Shown here: positions 10,948 through 22,900 of the stretch, in pieces
How positions within the stretch are numbered: the stretch's first letter is position 1
Layout of the letters: each line of letters begins with the position of its first letter
From: Gnetum montanum
Taxonomy: Eukaryota > Streptophyta > Gnetopsida > Gnetales > Gnetaceae
Direction of reading: 5' to 3'
NCBI GenBank assembly: GCA_015680685.1
Contig: MNCI01021551.1
Coordinates: forward strand, 217,885-281,884
DNA length: 64,000 bases
The notes under the pieces: generated by a model
What the model was told of the DNA's origin: nothing
The model's database searches: none
What the model saw: the letters and a program-made list of their open reading frames with translations, nothing else
Made by a program: the position numbers and the translations under genes

Positions 10948-12200
10948 TGTTGACCTTTTGGTATGTCAAAACATTAAGGAAAATGAAGTACAAGAATGTT
11001 TGTATGATTATTGTGATTATAGGACAAAGTACATGAGAGACATAAGAAGAAGATGAGATGACACCTACAAAGAAATGTCAAAATGAAGATCTCAAAGACC
11101 ACGATGAAGCCTACATTAATCACAAAGAACAAACTAGTTTAAACAAAATAAGAGCTTAAATGAGAAGGACATCTACAAGGTCTCAAGCAAAAATTCAAGA
11201 ATTCAAAGATCTTGGACAAGGAAAAAAGACTTCAAAGCTCATCTCAAAGATCAGAAGAAAGCCTTAGCATTGAGGGATTATTTTCAATAAAGATATCTTG
11301 CAGAAATAGTAGATGTCTACTATCAAGTTAAGACATCTCCAAGAAATACTAGACGTCTTAGTAGAATTGAAGGTAGTAATGAAGAAAACATCTATGGAAA
11401 ATAATAGACATCTTTCTAGAGAGAAAGACATCTTTCATGAGAAGAAGATGTCTCTCTAGAATGAAGGCCCATTGTAGAAAGACATCTCAGTCTTGAAGAA
11501 GAGATCTCTAATGGTTGTTAATTAGTAGTTGCATGAATTCCAAGGTGATTTCAGAAACGTATTGGCTATAAGAAGACTTCATTCTCATTGGAAAATGTGC
11601 AAGCATTATGTACTATCAATTTTATTTATCAAACAATTATTGTAATCATTGTTGCTCCTCATTGTACAATGTTTTGTTTGTTGCAATTGGTTAAAGTCAG
11701 TTGTACCTCAAAGTACAAGGATTAGCAAACTTAGTTGCATTCTTTCCTTGTGATTGTTGTTCTCTTTTATTGCCCTGTGGAGTTGATGTGCTTTTTGCAG
11801 GAAGGAATCTTGCTTAAGCTTGTTGGAATCCTACATGATTAAGTGTTGGTATAGTGTCACAACACTCTAAAGTAGAGCTCAAGTTGTAAAGGTTGTGGGA
11901 TCCTAAAAATCATATTCTAAGCTTGTTAGGACCTTTCAGGGTTGAGTGTATTTGTAGTAAAGAATCACTCCATTATAGAGCTTAGAGCTTGTACAGGGTG
12001 TGGTACCCTTCATACCACATTTGAGAGCAACAAAGTTTCAATATGTGCTTCTGAACTACCCTCTAAGTATGGACTATCCAAGTTGGGGAACCACACTATT
12101 TTTGGTGTGTGCTTTTCTTTAAAGAATTTTTAATTTTGGGAACTTATTCATCCCACACACACCTCCACTCCCCCCCCCTCTAAGTTCAATGATCCTCACA
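10948..12200 (+). repeat. 3' LTR of E3 (copia)
   Basis: The LTR starts TGTTGACC after the purine tract and ends GATCCTCACA at 12200, preceded by the CCCCCCCCTCTAAG block common near plant copia LTR ends. Length is 1253 bp. U3 (about 11280-11510) holds at least eight copies of GACATCT or AGATGTC. E2 gag resumes on the minus strand immediately after it. Confidence 0.75.
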
Positions 12201-12640
12201 TCTAGTTTTTGTAAGCTACCATACATTCTAAGAAAGAAGTCTTCAACACTTTCATTTCTTCCAATTTTCAAGGTAATGAATTTTTTTTGTAGCTTCGTTG
12301 CTACATTTGTTATTTTTCTAAGCTTTCCATGTATTCTAATTAAAGATTATCTCACCCTTATTTAATAATATTATGAAGGTTGTATGTGCTAGAAATAACA
12401 TGTGGGACACTAACCAATAGCATCATAAGAGCCAAGTTGTTATTTTTTTTCTTTGTATTATATTATTTAATTTGTATTCTAGTGAAATCTTCAAAATCAT
12501 GGATTAATTCAAAACTTGTTTCGACTAATTTCCAATAGTCATTATGTTCAAGGAAACCTTTTATTATCCTTTTCTATAGGCTAAAATCTTAAAGCTATCA
12601 AAGATTATGGAACATGTAGCTATGTCTTTTGTACAAATTT
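12201..12640 (-). pseudogene. Copia gag N-terminal remnant of E2
   Basis: Minus-strand translation around 12330-12201 gives LKIGRNESVEDFFLRMYGSL, matching the F..LKM...ESV.DF..R......L pattern of the plant copia gag (UBN2-like) domain. Upstream it is broken by frameshifts up to the primer-site remnant at 12661. It places gag of E2 in the expected spot next to its 5' LTR. Confidence 0.6.
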
Positions 12641-12660
12641 TTGTAGGTCAACATGTCATT

Positions 12661-12669
12661 CTAATACCA
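12661..12669 (-). other. Degenerate primer binding site of E2 (tRNA-iMet type)
   Basis: The plus strand reads CTAATACCA, one mismatch from the end of GCTCTGATACCA, the reverse of the initiator-Met primer site TGGTATCAGAGC used by plant copia elements. It sits two bases from the LTR end (TG at 12672). Confidence 0.6.
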
Positions 12670-12671
12670 AG

Positions 12672-13110
12672 TGAAGGAATTTTAGGCAATGAAAGAATTA
12701 CTTGATTATCTTAACTTCACAAAGAATCAACTAATAAAATTTATCTTTTTGGAAAGATTATGAAGTTATCTACAATTTAAAGAAAATAAGTACTACAAAA
12801 GATATCTAAAAGCTAAGTTTATGTTATGTTCATTCTAATCTATTAAAAATCGCAATAATCTTGGTAGTGCAACTTGAGAGATGATAACCCAAAAATTTTT
12901 AAGTTTCCAATACTAAAACTTTAACTAAATCTTCTGAAATATATCATCTTTTAAATAAATCTAATATCACATCAAATCATTGTGTTATAAAGGAGAAGTA
13001 ATCTAATCATTAGCCATCATTCACTCTAATAAAAATTCAAGATTTAGAAAATTTACCAAATTATCAAGTTAATTTCTCCCAAACCATAATAGATATTGAA
13101 CTAAAATTTT
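12672..13110 (-). repeat. 5' LTR fragment of E2 (copia)
   Basis: This is a direct repeat of 6909-7345 and starts with TG beside the primer-site remnant. Similarity ends near 13106, so the rest of the LTR is lost or beyond recognition. Confidence 0.7.
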
Positions 13111-13950
13111 CATTGCACCTAGCAAAAGTGTTGACATCTTAGAATTTTTAAGGAGCCTTCTCTTTTTCTTTCTACAACTTATTGAATCTTTCTTATAATG
13201 TTAATGGTGGCTCTATATTTTGCTCTATTATAGCTCTCAACTCTGCTTTAGTTTTATGCTCTTTATGTTAATAACTATGTGTTCTAAATATGTCCAAACC
13301 TTTTTTTTAATACTTGAAGCTTCATTCTTAAATTTTTCTAATTGAAAAATGGCTATGTGATTTTCTTTTTGTAGGATTTTATTTTATTTAAGCTACTTCA
13401 TTTATGATGTAGGAATTTAAAAATCTCACCTAACAGGGATCCTAGGCTTTATGAATCCACTTTATGAAAGCATTCAAAATTCTTCTCTAAATTGATCCTA
13501 TGTTTTATTACACATTTTTTTTGAGCTATATTAAAAATAAAATGCACATGTGTGCCATTCTTAGTGGGCATAAGAATAGATGTGGCTTGTAAAACCTTTT
13601 TAGAATTTACTCATATAGCTACTTTTACATCCCACAATCTTGCTCTTCGAAATAGATGACATGGAAGAGATATTTCTATGCTTATTCATAGAGTTGAATT
13701 TTTGTTCCATATGCAAATTCTATGAGCTGATGTGGCAATGAGGCTAAAAGGCTATTTATGGAATCTTTTATATAGGCACTTTTATCTCTATGTTCTTCTT
13801 CTCATGATCATGACATGGAAGAACAATTTCCATTTACATGAGAAGTTGATATGGTAAAGCTATTTAGTGCTTGTATTATATAGATGAATTTTATTTCTAC
13901 AAGAATCTTTCTTTCCTTTATGCTAGTGTGGTGAGGCTAGTAGTAGTGTT
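13111..13950. other. AT-rich stretch left of T1
   Basis: No frame or LTR edge is recognised. Two loosely similar segments (about 13615-13690 and 13775-13850), each with GATCATGACATGGAAGA-like sequence, suggest an old direct repeat. It could be the unaligned part of the E2 LTR or older DNA. Confidence 0.4.
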
Positions 13951-14219
13951 TGAAACACCCCAAAATTTGAAGGCATGCTTGCTTCACCAAGTCTTTGCAA
14001 ATTGTGCAGCATCACAGCAGTCCTTCAGGAGATGGACACTCTGATGTTCAGACTATCCAGTTCGGCAAGTTTTTCTACCTAGGTGTCAACAGGCTAAATA
14101 GATTCTCTAGCCTATCCACTTGAGTAGTTCATCCAGTTGACAGTGCACTTAGGAGCGATGCGTAGAATTGCTAGTAGTGCTCAAAATGCGTAAAACGCTT
14201 CAGCAAGTTTTCTAAGTTG

Positions 14220-14800
14220 AGGAGTTTTGCTATGCTATGTAGCATAGTAGACTTCAAAAGATGTTTGCAGAAGATAAGTGCTATGCTATGCTATGCTACG
14301 CAGCTTAGCGCAGTGTAGAAAAAGTCTGATGGTCAGTCCCCTCGCCCAACTTCAAGTCCTTCAGCAATGTCTCATTCCATCAGAAAGTGGTGAACTTGGC
14401 CAAAAGTAGGTCATGTTTGCTACTACACTACGCTAAGCTACATGGCGCAGCGAGGCGTAGCAATTCTACGAAAGTGACAGAAGGCATCTCAAAGGGTAGG
14501 ATCAACAAGTTCGCAAGCTTTGCAAAAGGCAAAGTTTGCAGATTGGCAACATTTTTTGTGACTAAGGACAACTGCTATGCTATGATATGCTATGTAGAAT
14601 AGCATAGCGTAGAAAATTGGCAACTAGTAGTCACAACACTACAAAGGTTTCCAACACATGTAGCAGGACACGACGCAAATTCTTTGCTTCGAACCGATGG
14701 CTATGCTACGCTGCGTAGCATATCACAACGTAACAAGATGCTATGCTATGCCAAACATGCTACACTACAAAGCATAGCAAAGCATGTCAAGCAATTACGC
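14220..14800 (+). repeat. Palindromic GCTATGC/GCATAGC cluster in T1 U3
   Basis: At least six hairpin-capable blocks occur, for example GCTATGCTATGTAGCATAG near 14231, GCTATGCTATGCTACGCAGC near 14280, and GCTACGCTGCGTAGCATA near 14703. Similar motifs recur in introns of the T1 antisense gene (61235-61275, 63190-63290). Confidence 0.7.
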
Positions 14801-14982
14801 TACATCAATGTACTCCACCTAATTGCACTATTGCTCTAACAATGCAATTACAACGTGGCAAGCTTGTAATTACGGCATGGTAGGCTCGCCCAATGGTCAT
14901 GAAGGCACATGCAGCATAGACAAGTCAGCATAATCCTAGGGCACATGGCATCCAAACTGCATCTTTTGCATGCCCTTGGTCC

Positions 14983-14990
14983 TATAAATA
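14983..14990 (+). promoter_or_regulatory. TATA box of T1 LTR
   Basis: TATAAATA occurs in the context CCTATAAATACCCC. The matching site of T2 (minus, 39417-39427, CTTATAAATAT) occupies the same place relative to a shared downstream block (CAATGCT..AAGGGT.GGC). Transcription would begin around 15010-15020. Confidence 0.65.
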
Positions 14991-15648
14991 CCCCAATGAG
15001 CAATGCTTGAAGGGTCGGCTCTTTTGGCAAAAAGGTCCATTTTTTGGCAATTTTGGTTGGCTAACAATTTTATTGGCTAACAAGTAAAAAAATGTTAGGA
15101 TTGCTACTTTGAGCATTGTAAGCTCTCTGTTTGGCATTGTAAGGAGTTAGCACTCCCATTTGGCATTTTGTCCTACTTTTCCCTACCATCTTGGTAGCAC
15201 TCTGCATTGTCGACTTCCGAGTCCGCGTTCAAGCATCCAACTACCTTGCTCTGAACTCCTTGGTTACCTTTGGGATCTTTGTGCTTCTCAATGTCGCACA
15301 ACCAATTGTATCCACCTCGACAGAGTAAAGTCATATTCTTGAAGCGGTGAATTTTCCTAACTGCATCCTACTTTGCTTTCCTGTTTATCACCGTATTTTT
15401 CATTGTTGTCTACATCGTCTACGTTTAAAATATCATTTTTATGTTATAAACTTTGCTTTCAAATAACACATTGCAAAAGGTTATATTGACACTGACTAAG
15501 TCCCTGTCTAATCAACTAGACCGTTCAAGGTGCCCCATTTTTGTTCCATCCAGCACAGCCCTTCCTTGAAAACGAGGTTAAGACTGTCAATGACCGATGA
15601 CCTCTCGGTGTTTTTCCAGCAACCGAAGTTTTCGGTCGCAACAATTTT

Positions 15649-15665
15649 CTAGTGCTACAAGGAGG
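15649..15665 (+). other. Degenerate primer binding site of T1
   Basis: TAGTGCTACAAGGAGGG differs at two positions from the TGGTGCTAGAAGGAGGG seen in T2 and T3 (sense orientation). The intact form is complementary to the 3' end of plant tRNA-Asn. Confidence 0.7.
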
Positions 15666-15690
15666 GCCTTTTGGTATCCTTTCCATGTCT

Positions 15691-15992
15691 CACGGTAGTC
15701 CTCTAAGCCTTCTACACCCTGATACACATTAGCGTAAACTTGACATCCTTCTGTGGTTGTTTAAGAGTCATGCAGCATAGATCGATTGCCTCAACGGCTC
15801 CTCGGGAACCCTACAGGACAAAAGGCCTCCAATCGCTAGCTGACTTACCTATCCTACGGTAGTCTTGCACATGTTCTATATCCTATCATGCACTAGCGTA
15901 AACGTCACATCCTTTTGTGGTTGCTTACACATCATGTGGTATAGATCGGTCACTTCGACAGTTCCTCAAGAGCCCGTCAAGACATAAAGCCT
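15691..15992 (+). repeat. Tandem duplication in the T1 leader
   Basis: Two diverged copies of about 137 bases (15691-15828 and 15856-15992) share CGGTAGTC, then CACTAGCGTAAAC-like, CATCCTT.TGTGGTTG, and CATAGATCG..., ending CTCAAGAGCCC or CTCGGGAACCC. A related block is present in the T2 leader (about 38560-38640, minus), so part of it is an old family feature. Confidence 0.75.
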
Positions 15993-16094
15993 TTTTTTTA
16001 TTATTTTCCAATTCCTTTGTTTTTCTCCTTCGCAAAACTATTTAGCTTTCCAATTTTCTCTCTTTTCACATTTGTAAAACTATTTAACTTAACA

Positions 16095-18480
16095 ATGGCT
16101 GCTGCAACTACCACTGCTAATACCTTCAACATTGAAGTTCTCATCACAATTCAAGGCACCATTGGTGCCGAACAACCACTCAACCCAACGCTGGAAACAC
16201 GTCGATCCCTCAAGATCCAAAATAGGAGGCCTAAGGGTTTGACCCAGCAACATGATCACTATAACTTCCTCTTTACAAAGTTTCAGGAAAACCTACCTTT
16301 GGATGTACATGAGTTTGAAGGCAAACGTAGCTTTGAGTTTGCTTACTGCAATAGGAAGGAGTTTGTTCCCACTCCTGGCGCATCCATACCTTTGACATAG
16401 ATAAACCAAAGGCTTCTAGACCAACTAATCTAGTTGGCTAGACTTAGGAAGCAATAGGACACAACATCTAACTAGGATGACACCTTCCAGGATGGACAAT
16501 AGGAACTTGATTCCCAATCTGACGAGGGAGGTTAAACCAACCCCGTTTCTATCCCTTCTACCCAGTCCTTCTAGGCCAGTTCGTTGTCTATCACCACTTC
16601 CTTTGCGATCATGCCTACACTCCCATAGCCTATAATCACAACTACAATGGGTAGCCATGTCACCTTCCCTACGTATCAATGCCCTTATTCCCCTATCTCA
16701 TTTGCAGCAACTATGCCTCCATAAGCTGTTCATCAACCCATTCCTGTAGCACATCACACACTAATCATAGCTACCCGGCCGCATATTCATACTGTACCTA
16801 CTTCATAGTCATATGAAACTTTTGTTTCAATTCCTACGTTCACATCCATTCCACCCACCGTGATGGGCCCGGGCCCGTCCACATGGTGGACCCCATTCAC
16901 TTCTTTGCCTATTCCACAACTGTTACAGATGTCTCATTATGTTCACTCTCAAACCTACCAAACCCTGCAAACAATACAACCCAACACAAGGCTATGGTCT
17001 ATTCCAATAGTGACCCAAGCGGTCTATCCGGTAGCTCAACCTGCGGTTGCTACTCCAACAGCACCAACTGCCAAGTGGTGGATAACACAAGGAGCACCAT
17101 TCACGGGGGCTATCCCAACGATACCACCGATTGGTCACACCACCACCCCCACCATTCCATAGATGGGAACTGCTTCAGTAGTTCCCCAACCATCCACAAT
17201 GTTGTAGGGTTTGGACCAAGCATTCCAGCTCATCCAGACCCTCACTGAGGAAATAAAATGCCTCAAAGCTATCGGGTCTGACATGGTACAAGTCATGGAC
17301 TTTTACCAGGACAACCCTAGGGATGTCTCTTCTAGACTTCACGAAGTACAATGGAGAGGGGGATCCCAACACACATCTTGTTACCTTTAGGTTTGAGTCT
17401 CTCCTGTTTCAATAGTGTCTGCACATAATTATCCATGTATTTGCTATGTCCCTAGCTACGAGAGCCTTGGATTGGTCCTGCGTGCTGCCACGTTCATCTC
17501 TTTCAACTCTAGAAGAGCTTCTAACCCAGTTCGTGATGCGCTTCAAGTATAACTTGAAGCCAGAAACCACGCTCGACCAGTTGATGAGCGTGAAGTAGGA
17601 TCCTCTGGAACTAGTCTAGAAGTTCATCTAGCGATGAAGTGCAACCCTTAATGAAATCCGTGTGCCCATCGCAGAGGCCCACTTGCTGGTCATCTTTAAG
17701 GGTGTAGTGAATGACTTTATTCAAGTCTAAACTGTACTACCTCACCCCTTGCACTCTTAGTCAAGCCTTCACTTAGACTAAGAGTATATAAGATACGGCC
17801 AAGGCAAGCAAAGACCTAGCCTACATTACCTACAAAAGCACCTTCACAAAGAAGGACAAGGGTAAGGTCCCAACAACCACAGTGGTCGTTGTGGCGACCA
17901 AGGCCAAGCCCAAACCTAGTAACAATAGTAACAAGAATAATAAGAAATTGACCATACCCACAGCTAACTCATGCCCAAGCAGGGCAATGCGCCACAACCT
18001 CCAATACCCACATATGAGACATCTACATAACCAAAACCAAACTTTGAGCATAAAGATCGCTCAAAGTACACCCCACTGCCTCTCAAGCCTTCAGAACTTC
18101 TAAAGCAGCTATTGGCAGCAGGACATATCCAACACAAGCACATGTCAGAAGAATGAATCAGGAGACATCAACACTACTATGAGCTCCTTAGGAACCCCTC
18201 CTTGGCCCTGCCCAATGAATCCCTAGTTCCTAAGGGTTTCAAACTGGACAGGTTCTGTGACTATCACCAACAGTGTGGTCACAACATAGATTACTATCTA
18301 GCATTGTAAGATGACATCTAGAGATTGATCGATCATGGAAAATTGGTGTTGGATGAAAGCAACCTAGTACGCCCTGAGAACCAAGCTATGCATGTCTACA
18401 CAGACCCCCTCAATGCCAACAATGTCGGTTATGTTATCAACACCATCGGTATTGACAGTGATCCTAGGCCACCCCAATAG
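16095..18480 (+). pseudogene. gag: Gag of T1, first copy (Tat type)
   Basis: The start at 16095 (MAAATTTANTFNIEV) is followed by an N-terminal region with RRSLKIQNRRPKG and YNRKEFVP-like motifs shared with T2 and T3. The proline-rich middle (16700-17200) is frameshifted. The capsid domain spans about 17330-17820. Near 18230-18340 comes the Tat-type zinc motif FCDYHQQCGHNIDYY with the last Cys replaced. Many stops (for example at 16400) and frameshifts make it non-functional. It is about the usual length for Tat gag. Confidence 0.8.
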
Positions 18481-18974
18481 CCATTTGTAGTTCATGTACC
18501 TTAGCGTAGTGCACCAACACCACCAGTGGCTGGCCGAAGCTCACAACAGCTGTTTGTTCTAAGAGTTCCTCCTCGGGCATCCATCTCTATGCCACCTATT
18601 AGCAAAGCCACGTGACTCCACCCATTAACACCATTAGCTCTATTTATCATCAGGGAGCTGACTCCTTCGACAGCCCCTATCCCATGCAAGATAGCTGAAT
18701 AGCCTTCTTGTCCTAAAAAATGAAAAGTGTGTTTTGTAGTTGAGACGGTGAGAGGAAGTACCGCCCCTAGTATTTCCAAGCCTATGTCTCCAGCCCTTGT
18801 ATCCATGCCCTCTTCAACAAAGAGGGATGTTGCTATAACCACACAGTCTGCGTCGCCCTGCCAAAAAGGGTCTAAACCTAGATTTGAAGTCACCCCTCCT
18901 CAAGAAATTCATCTTCTAGGATGAATAGAAGAGGAGGAAAGCATTAAACAAGGAGGCGGTTAGGATCTTGTAGA

Positions 18975-19850
18975 TGCCCTCACTCTAGTAAAACAAGCTC
19001 TAAAACAAAAAAACACTACACTGAGCTTGTACGACCTAATCATGACGTTTTTCCCACACCATGAGACTCTGATCTGCATGTTGACAGTGATTCTATTCAG
19101 AGGACATGCCTGAGAAAGAGGAAGTGATCTACTCGGTCATGCTCCTATCCGCACCTACAGAGCCAGAACCATCGCGACTGACTTTCAACAATGGTTCCAT
19201 TACGGAAGATCTTGAAAGGGGTCAGGTAACCACAGAACCCCTTTTCATCATAATTCGGGTCAGCCAACATCGGATCCGAAGGGTACACATTGATGATGGG
19301 GCCACCACGAATGTCATCCTCTTTTCTATTGTTGACAAGTTGGGCTTGTTCAACCAGATCAAACCCACAATGACATCATGCCTGAGGTCATTCAACAGGG
19401 CACACATCCTGGTGAAGGGCACAGTCCACATAGACTTCGTGGTAGAGGACCAATTTCCCACAAAAGTGATGTTCATCGTGGTCAAGGAAATGTTGGGTTT
19501 AACCTAATCTTGGGGAGATCATGCTTAACACAACTTAAAGACTGTCTCTTCACCCATTCACCAGGAAATCCACCTACCATACGTAGGAAGGGAGGTGGTG
19601 ATCCATGGTGATGAAGTAGCAGCATAAGCAATCAATAACATAGACACGGAGCAGGGCTCAGAGGTCATAACTTTTGAGAATGAAGTGCTTGCTTACATAC
19701 ACACTAAACATCTAGATGGAGAATCGGCTTAGTAGAACAATCTCCAAAATAAAAGCACATGGGTTGAGTTGTCCTTTCAAGCAGGGGACAATGATGTGAA
19801 TGAGGGCCCTGGAAAAACACCTCGGCCTTATGTTGTACTCAACCCATGAT
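18975..19850 (+). pseudogene. Protease region of T1, first copy
   Basis: The region begins with the conserved LSLYDLIMT segment and continues through IRRVHIDDGATTNVI (19106-19507 frame), a retropepsin-like active site with D-D-G-A, to FNLILGRSCLTQL after one frameshift. A hydrophilic tail with EINNIDTEQGSEV-like sequence reaches about 19848. It should cut the Gag-Pol polyprotein. Stops and at least one frameshift inactivate it. Confidence 0.75.
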
Positions 19851-19959
19851 GGGTCAAGAAGTAGCTATGCATAACGTAGAAACCCCACCACTTCCTAGCT
19901 AGTTGTCATCCCTTGTACATTCACTATCTTTTGCTTTGTTAATGTACCACCCTTTCGGC

Positions 19960-20380
19960 ATTCCTATGCAGTGGCCCAAAATGGTCTAAAACTATGCTAC
20001 GCAAAGGCCCGAAATGGCCTAAAACTAGCAAAGGTCAGAAATGGCCTCAACCCATGATGGGTCAAGAAGCAGCTACGCATAGTGTAGCAACCCCACCTCT
20101 TCCTACCCATTTGCCATCCCTTGTACATTCACTATCTTTTTCTTTGTTAACATACCACCCTTTCGACATGCCTACGCAGTGGCTCGAAATGGCCTAAAAC
20201 TATGCTATGCAGAGGTCTCGAAATGGCCTAAAACTAGCAAAGGCCATAAATGGCCCAAAAATATGCTTCCCATGGCCCGAAATGGCCTAAAACTAGCAAT
20301 GGCCCGAAACGACCTAAAACTAGCAATCGCCCGAAATGGCCTAAAACTAGCACATGGCCTGAAATGGCCTAAAACTAGGA
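19960..20380 (+). repeat. Hairpin-motif block between T1 protease and antisense gene
   Basis: At least eight copies of a 26-33 base unit GGCCTAAAACTAGCAATGGCCCGAAAT and variants occur here, with a similar shorter group at 19975-20045. Each holds GGCC...GGCC arms. The block separates the protease from the oppositely oriented exon 8, exactly as in the second copy (58930-59320) and in T2 and T3. Confidence 0.8.
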
Positions 20381-20553
20381 CGTTAAAGCATGAAAATTTT
20401 CCAAAAAACATAGCACATAGACAATGCACAAGTTAACACAGAATCAATTTATTTTCTAAAATTCTCTTCTTTATTCAAAACTTTTACCTTTTGAACAATG
20501 TTTGCAAAAATCGTTACAAAAATTCAAAATTCTAAAAAAAAAATCCCATGTTG

Positions 20554-21588
20554 TCATGGGTTGTTCCTATTCACATCATCTTCATCATTCATTTCTACAT
20601 CATTTCCTTTTGCATCACCTTCCCCTGCGTTGTCCTCTACCGATTCTTCATTCCTTCCCTCCATGGGCCTTGCGCCCTCATCTGGAGCCTGCATCATAGG
20701 AATGAAGTGGTCAGCTAAAGCAATGCATGCAAGCTACAACAGAGCATAAGCATTAATACAATAGAAAGAAACTAACCTGAGAAGGACCTATGCCTGTCTC
20801 AAAGGATATCCAGTCTAAACCAAGCCCGAGGTGGCGCCAGACCTCCTCCGCCATGATGTCCACCCAACTCCTATTGCTTGGTTTAGCATCGACAACAGCT
20901 CTCTCCCTTTCGGTAGTTGTCCACCTTGGTGGTCCCAGAGAAAAGGAGACGGTTGTGGTCTCTCCTATGGGAAGGTTCACTTTCCAATCAAGAGATTCCG
21001 TAACCTTCACCTAGTCTTTGAACTTGGCATAGGACTCAAAAGTGTCAATGGAATTTACGAATACTTTATACATAAATGCCTCCATAGCAGCATCCCTGTA
21101 CAATTTACGATGGGTGGCATTTTCCAGTTTATACATATGTTTGTGGTTTTTCTGGTACTGCCCCCATTCATAAACCTTGGTGCTGAAATCTTTCAAATCC
21201 TGACATTTCTAGGCTACCAAGTCCATTTGCATCTACTGCTCTATCATTTTGCAAGTGGCTTCAACGTTCTAACATGCAACTCTCCAAAATCTAGCATAAT
21301 CTATCATATTCATGTGCCAGTCCTCATTATTAGTGTCATGGGCTATGAGGAATTTGTTCCTCAACTTGAGATCCTCCACCTTGGCACTCAGGTCAGCCTC
21401 CCTTTGCTCAGCTTTTTGGACCCGTTTCCACAAGTCCTCATTGACGTGCTTATACTCCCACAAGGAGTGTGCCAAGTGCAAAGCATATTTTCAAACCTTG
21501 TCATATGCACGAAGAGATACCTTGGTTACTTTGAGCGGGAATGTAGACATGGCACTGACTTCCAAAGGCCGTGCCAGGTTCCATTTGA
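20554..21588 (-). pseudogene. 3' part of the antisense gene in T1, first copy (exons 7-8)
   Basis: On the minus strand exon 7 (21588-20777) is followed by a donor CTTCTCAG|GTTAGT, an 89-base intron ending GATGCAG, and exon 8 (20687-20554) ending in TGA. The exon 7 protein includes WEYKHVNEDLWKRVQKAEQ, IDYARFWRV and PIGETTTVSFSLGPPRW; exon 8 is short and rich in Glu, Asp and Asn. It is closely similar to 60533-59490. At 21588 the sequence switches to gag, so exons 1-6 are absent from this copy. Confidence 0.75.
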
Positions 21589-22900
21589 GCTAAGAGGCTA
21601 CAAGTTCATCCAGCAATGGACCACAACCCTTAACGAAATCTACGAGCCCATAGTGGAGGCCCACTTATTGGCCATCTTTAAGGGTGCAATGAATGACTTT
21701 ATCAAGTCTAAACTATACTCCCTCACCCCTCGCACTCTTAGTTAAGCCTTCGCTCACACTAAGAGTATACAAGATGCGGCTGAGGCAAGCAAAGACCCAG
21801 CCTACATTGCCTACAAAAATACCTTCACAAAGAAGGACAAGGGTAAAGCCCCAACAATCACAGTGGCCACTATGGTGATCGAGGCCAAGCCCAAACCTAG
21901 TAATAATGGTAACAAGAATAACAAGAAACTGGCCATACCCGTAGCTAACCCCATGCCCAAGCAGGGCAATGCACCGTAACCTCCAGTGCCCACACCTGAG
22001 ACATCTGCACAACCCAAGCTGAACTTTGAGCATAAAGATTGCTTAAAATACACCCCACTGCCTCTCAAGCCTTTAGAACTTCTGAAGCAACTATTGGCAG
22101 CGGGGCACATCCAACACAAGTAGATGTCAAAAGAAGGGATTAGGAGACATCAACACTACTGTGAGCTCCTTAGGAACCCCTCCTTGGCCCTACCTAATGA
22201 ACCCTCAGTTCCTAAGGGTTTCAAATTGGACAGGTTTTATGACTATCACCAATAATATGGTCACAACATAGATTATTGTTTGGTGTTGTAGGATGACATC
22301 TAGAGGTTGATCGATCAGGGAAAATTGGTATTGGATGAAAGAAACCTAGTATGCCCTGAGAACCAATCTATGCATGTCTATAGAGACCCCCTCAAAGCTA
22401 ACAATTCTGGTTATGTCATCAACACCATTGGTATTGATAGTGATCCTAGGCCACCCCAGTAGCCATTCGTGGTCCGTGTGCCTTAGTGTAGTGCACCAGC
22501 ACCACCGGCGGTTGGCCGAAGCTCACAACAGCCGTTCATTCTAGGAGTCCCTCCACGGGCATCCATCTCCACACCACCTATTAGCAAAATCATGCTATTC
22601 CATCCATTAACACCGTTAGCTCTATTTATCAATAGGTGGCCGATCCATTCGACAGCCCCCACCCCACACAAGACAACTAAACAACCTTCTCATCCTAAAA
22701 AATGGGAAGTGTGTTTCGTAGGTGAGACAACAGGAGGAAGTACTGCCCCTGGTATTTCCAAGCCTACATCTCCACCCCCTGTATCCATGCCCTTGTCACC
22801 AAAGATGAATGTTACTATAACTGCACAGTCCGCACTATCCTACCAAAAAGGGTCTGAACCTAGATCTAAAGTCTCCCCTCCTTAGGAAATTCATCTTCTG
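21589..22900 (+). pseudogene. gag: Gag of T1, second copy (5' truncated)
   Basis: It starts within the capsid domain (IQQWTTTLNEIYEPIVEAHL) and runs through the Lys/Asn-rich linker, YTPLPLKPLELLKQLLAAGH, the zinc motif with FYDYHQ..GHNIDYC, and a Pro-rich tail. It parallels 17628-18900 closely. Several stops interrupt it. Together with 18975-21588 it shows a direct duplication of about 4 kb within T1. Confidence 0.8.

Larger units (their letters stand above)
8085..12200 (+). mobile_element. E3: truncated Ty1/copia element, plus strand
   Basis: It begins abruptly inside gag near 8085, passes decayed sequence, and ends in a well-formed 3' LTR (10948-12200) with polypurine tract. No 5' LTR, RT or integrase is seen. 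The gag C-terminal region and linker resemble the large-gag plant copia group (SIRE/Maximus or Tork type). The left junction is in E2 RNase H and the right junction in E2 gag, so E3 entered E2 and sequence was later lost on the left side. Confidence 0.7.
6909..13110 (-). mobile_element. E2: decayed Ty1/copia element, minus strand, invaded by E3
   Basis: The pieces, read right to left, are: a 5' LTR segment (12672-13110) next to a primer-site remnant, a gag remnant (about 12640-12201), then the intruder E3, an RNase H end (8075-7880), a polypurine tract and the 3' LTR (7831-6909). The two LTR segments share about 440 bases of clear similarity. Integrase and RT of E2 are missing, so DNA was lost when or after E3 arrived. 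Confidence 0.75.
13951..15643 (+). repeat. 5' LTR of T1
   Basis: It starts TGAAACACCC, like T2 and T3 in sense orientation (TGAAACACC), and ends ...GGTCGCAACA just before the primer site, matching the LTR ends of T2 and T3. Length is 1693 bp. TATAAATA at 14983-14990 is the likely promoter. U3 from about 14220 to 14800 contains many GCTATGC/GCATAGC palindromes. The next T1-like LTR is beyond the window. Confidence 0.85.

Noticed and set aside
12172-12183. C-rich run considered as a telomere-like or G-quadruplex element
   Set aside because: It is the C-tract common near the 3' end of plant copia LTRs; no telomere repeat present.
20831-21745. A 304-codon plus-strand frame in T1
   Set aside because: It runs antisense to exon 7 of the antisense gene and across the 21588 junction into gag; no domain, and its codons mirror the coding exon.
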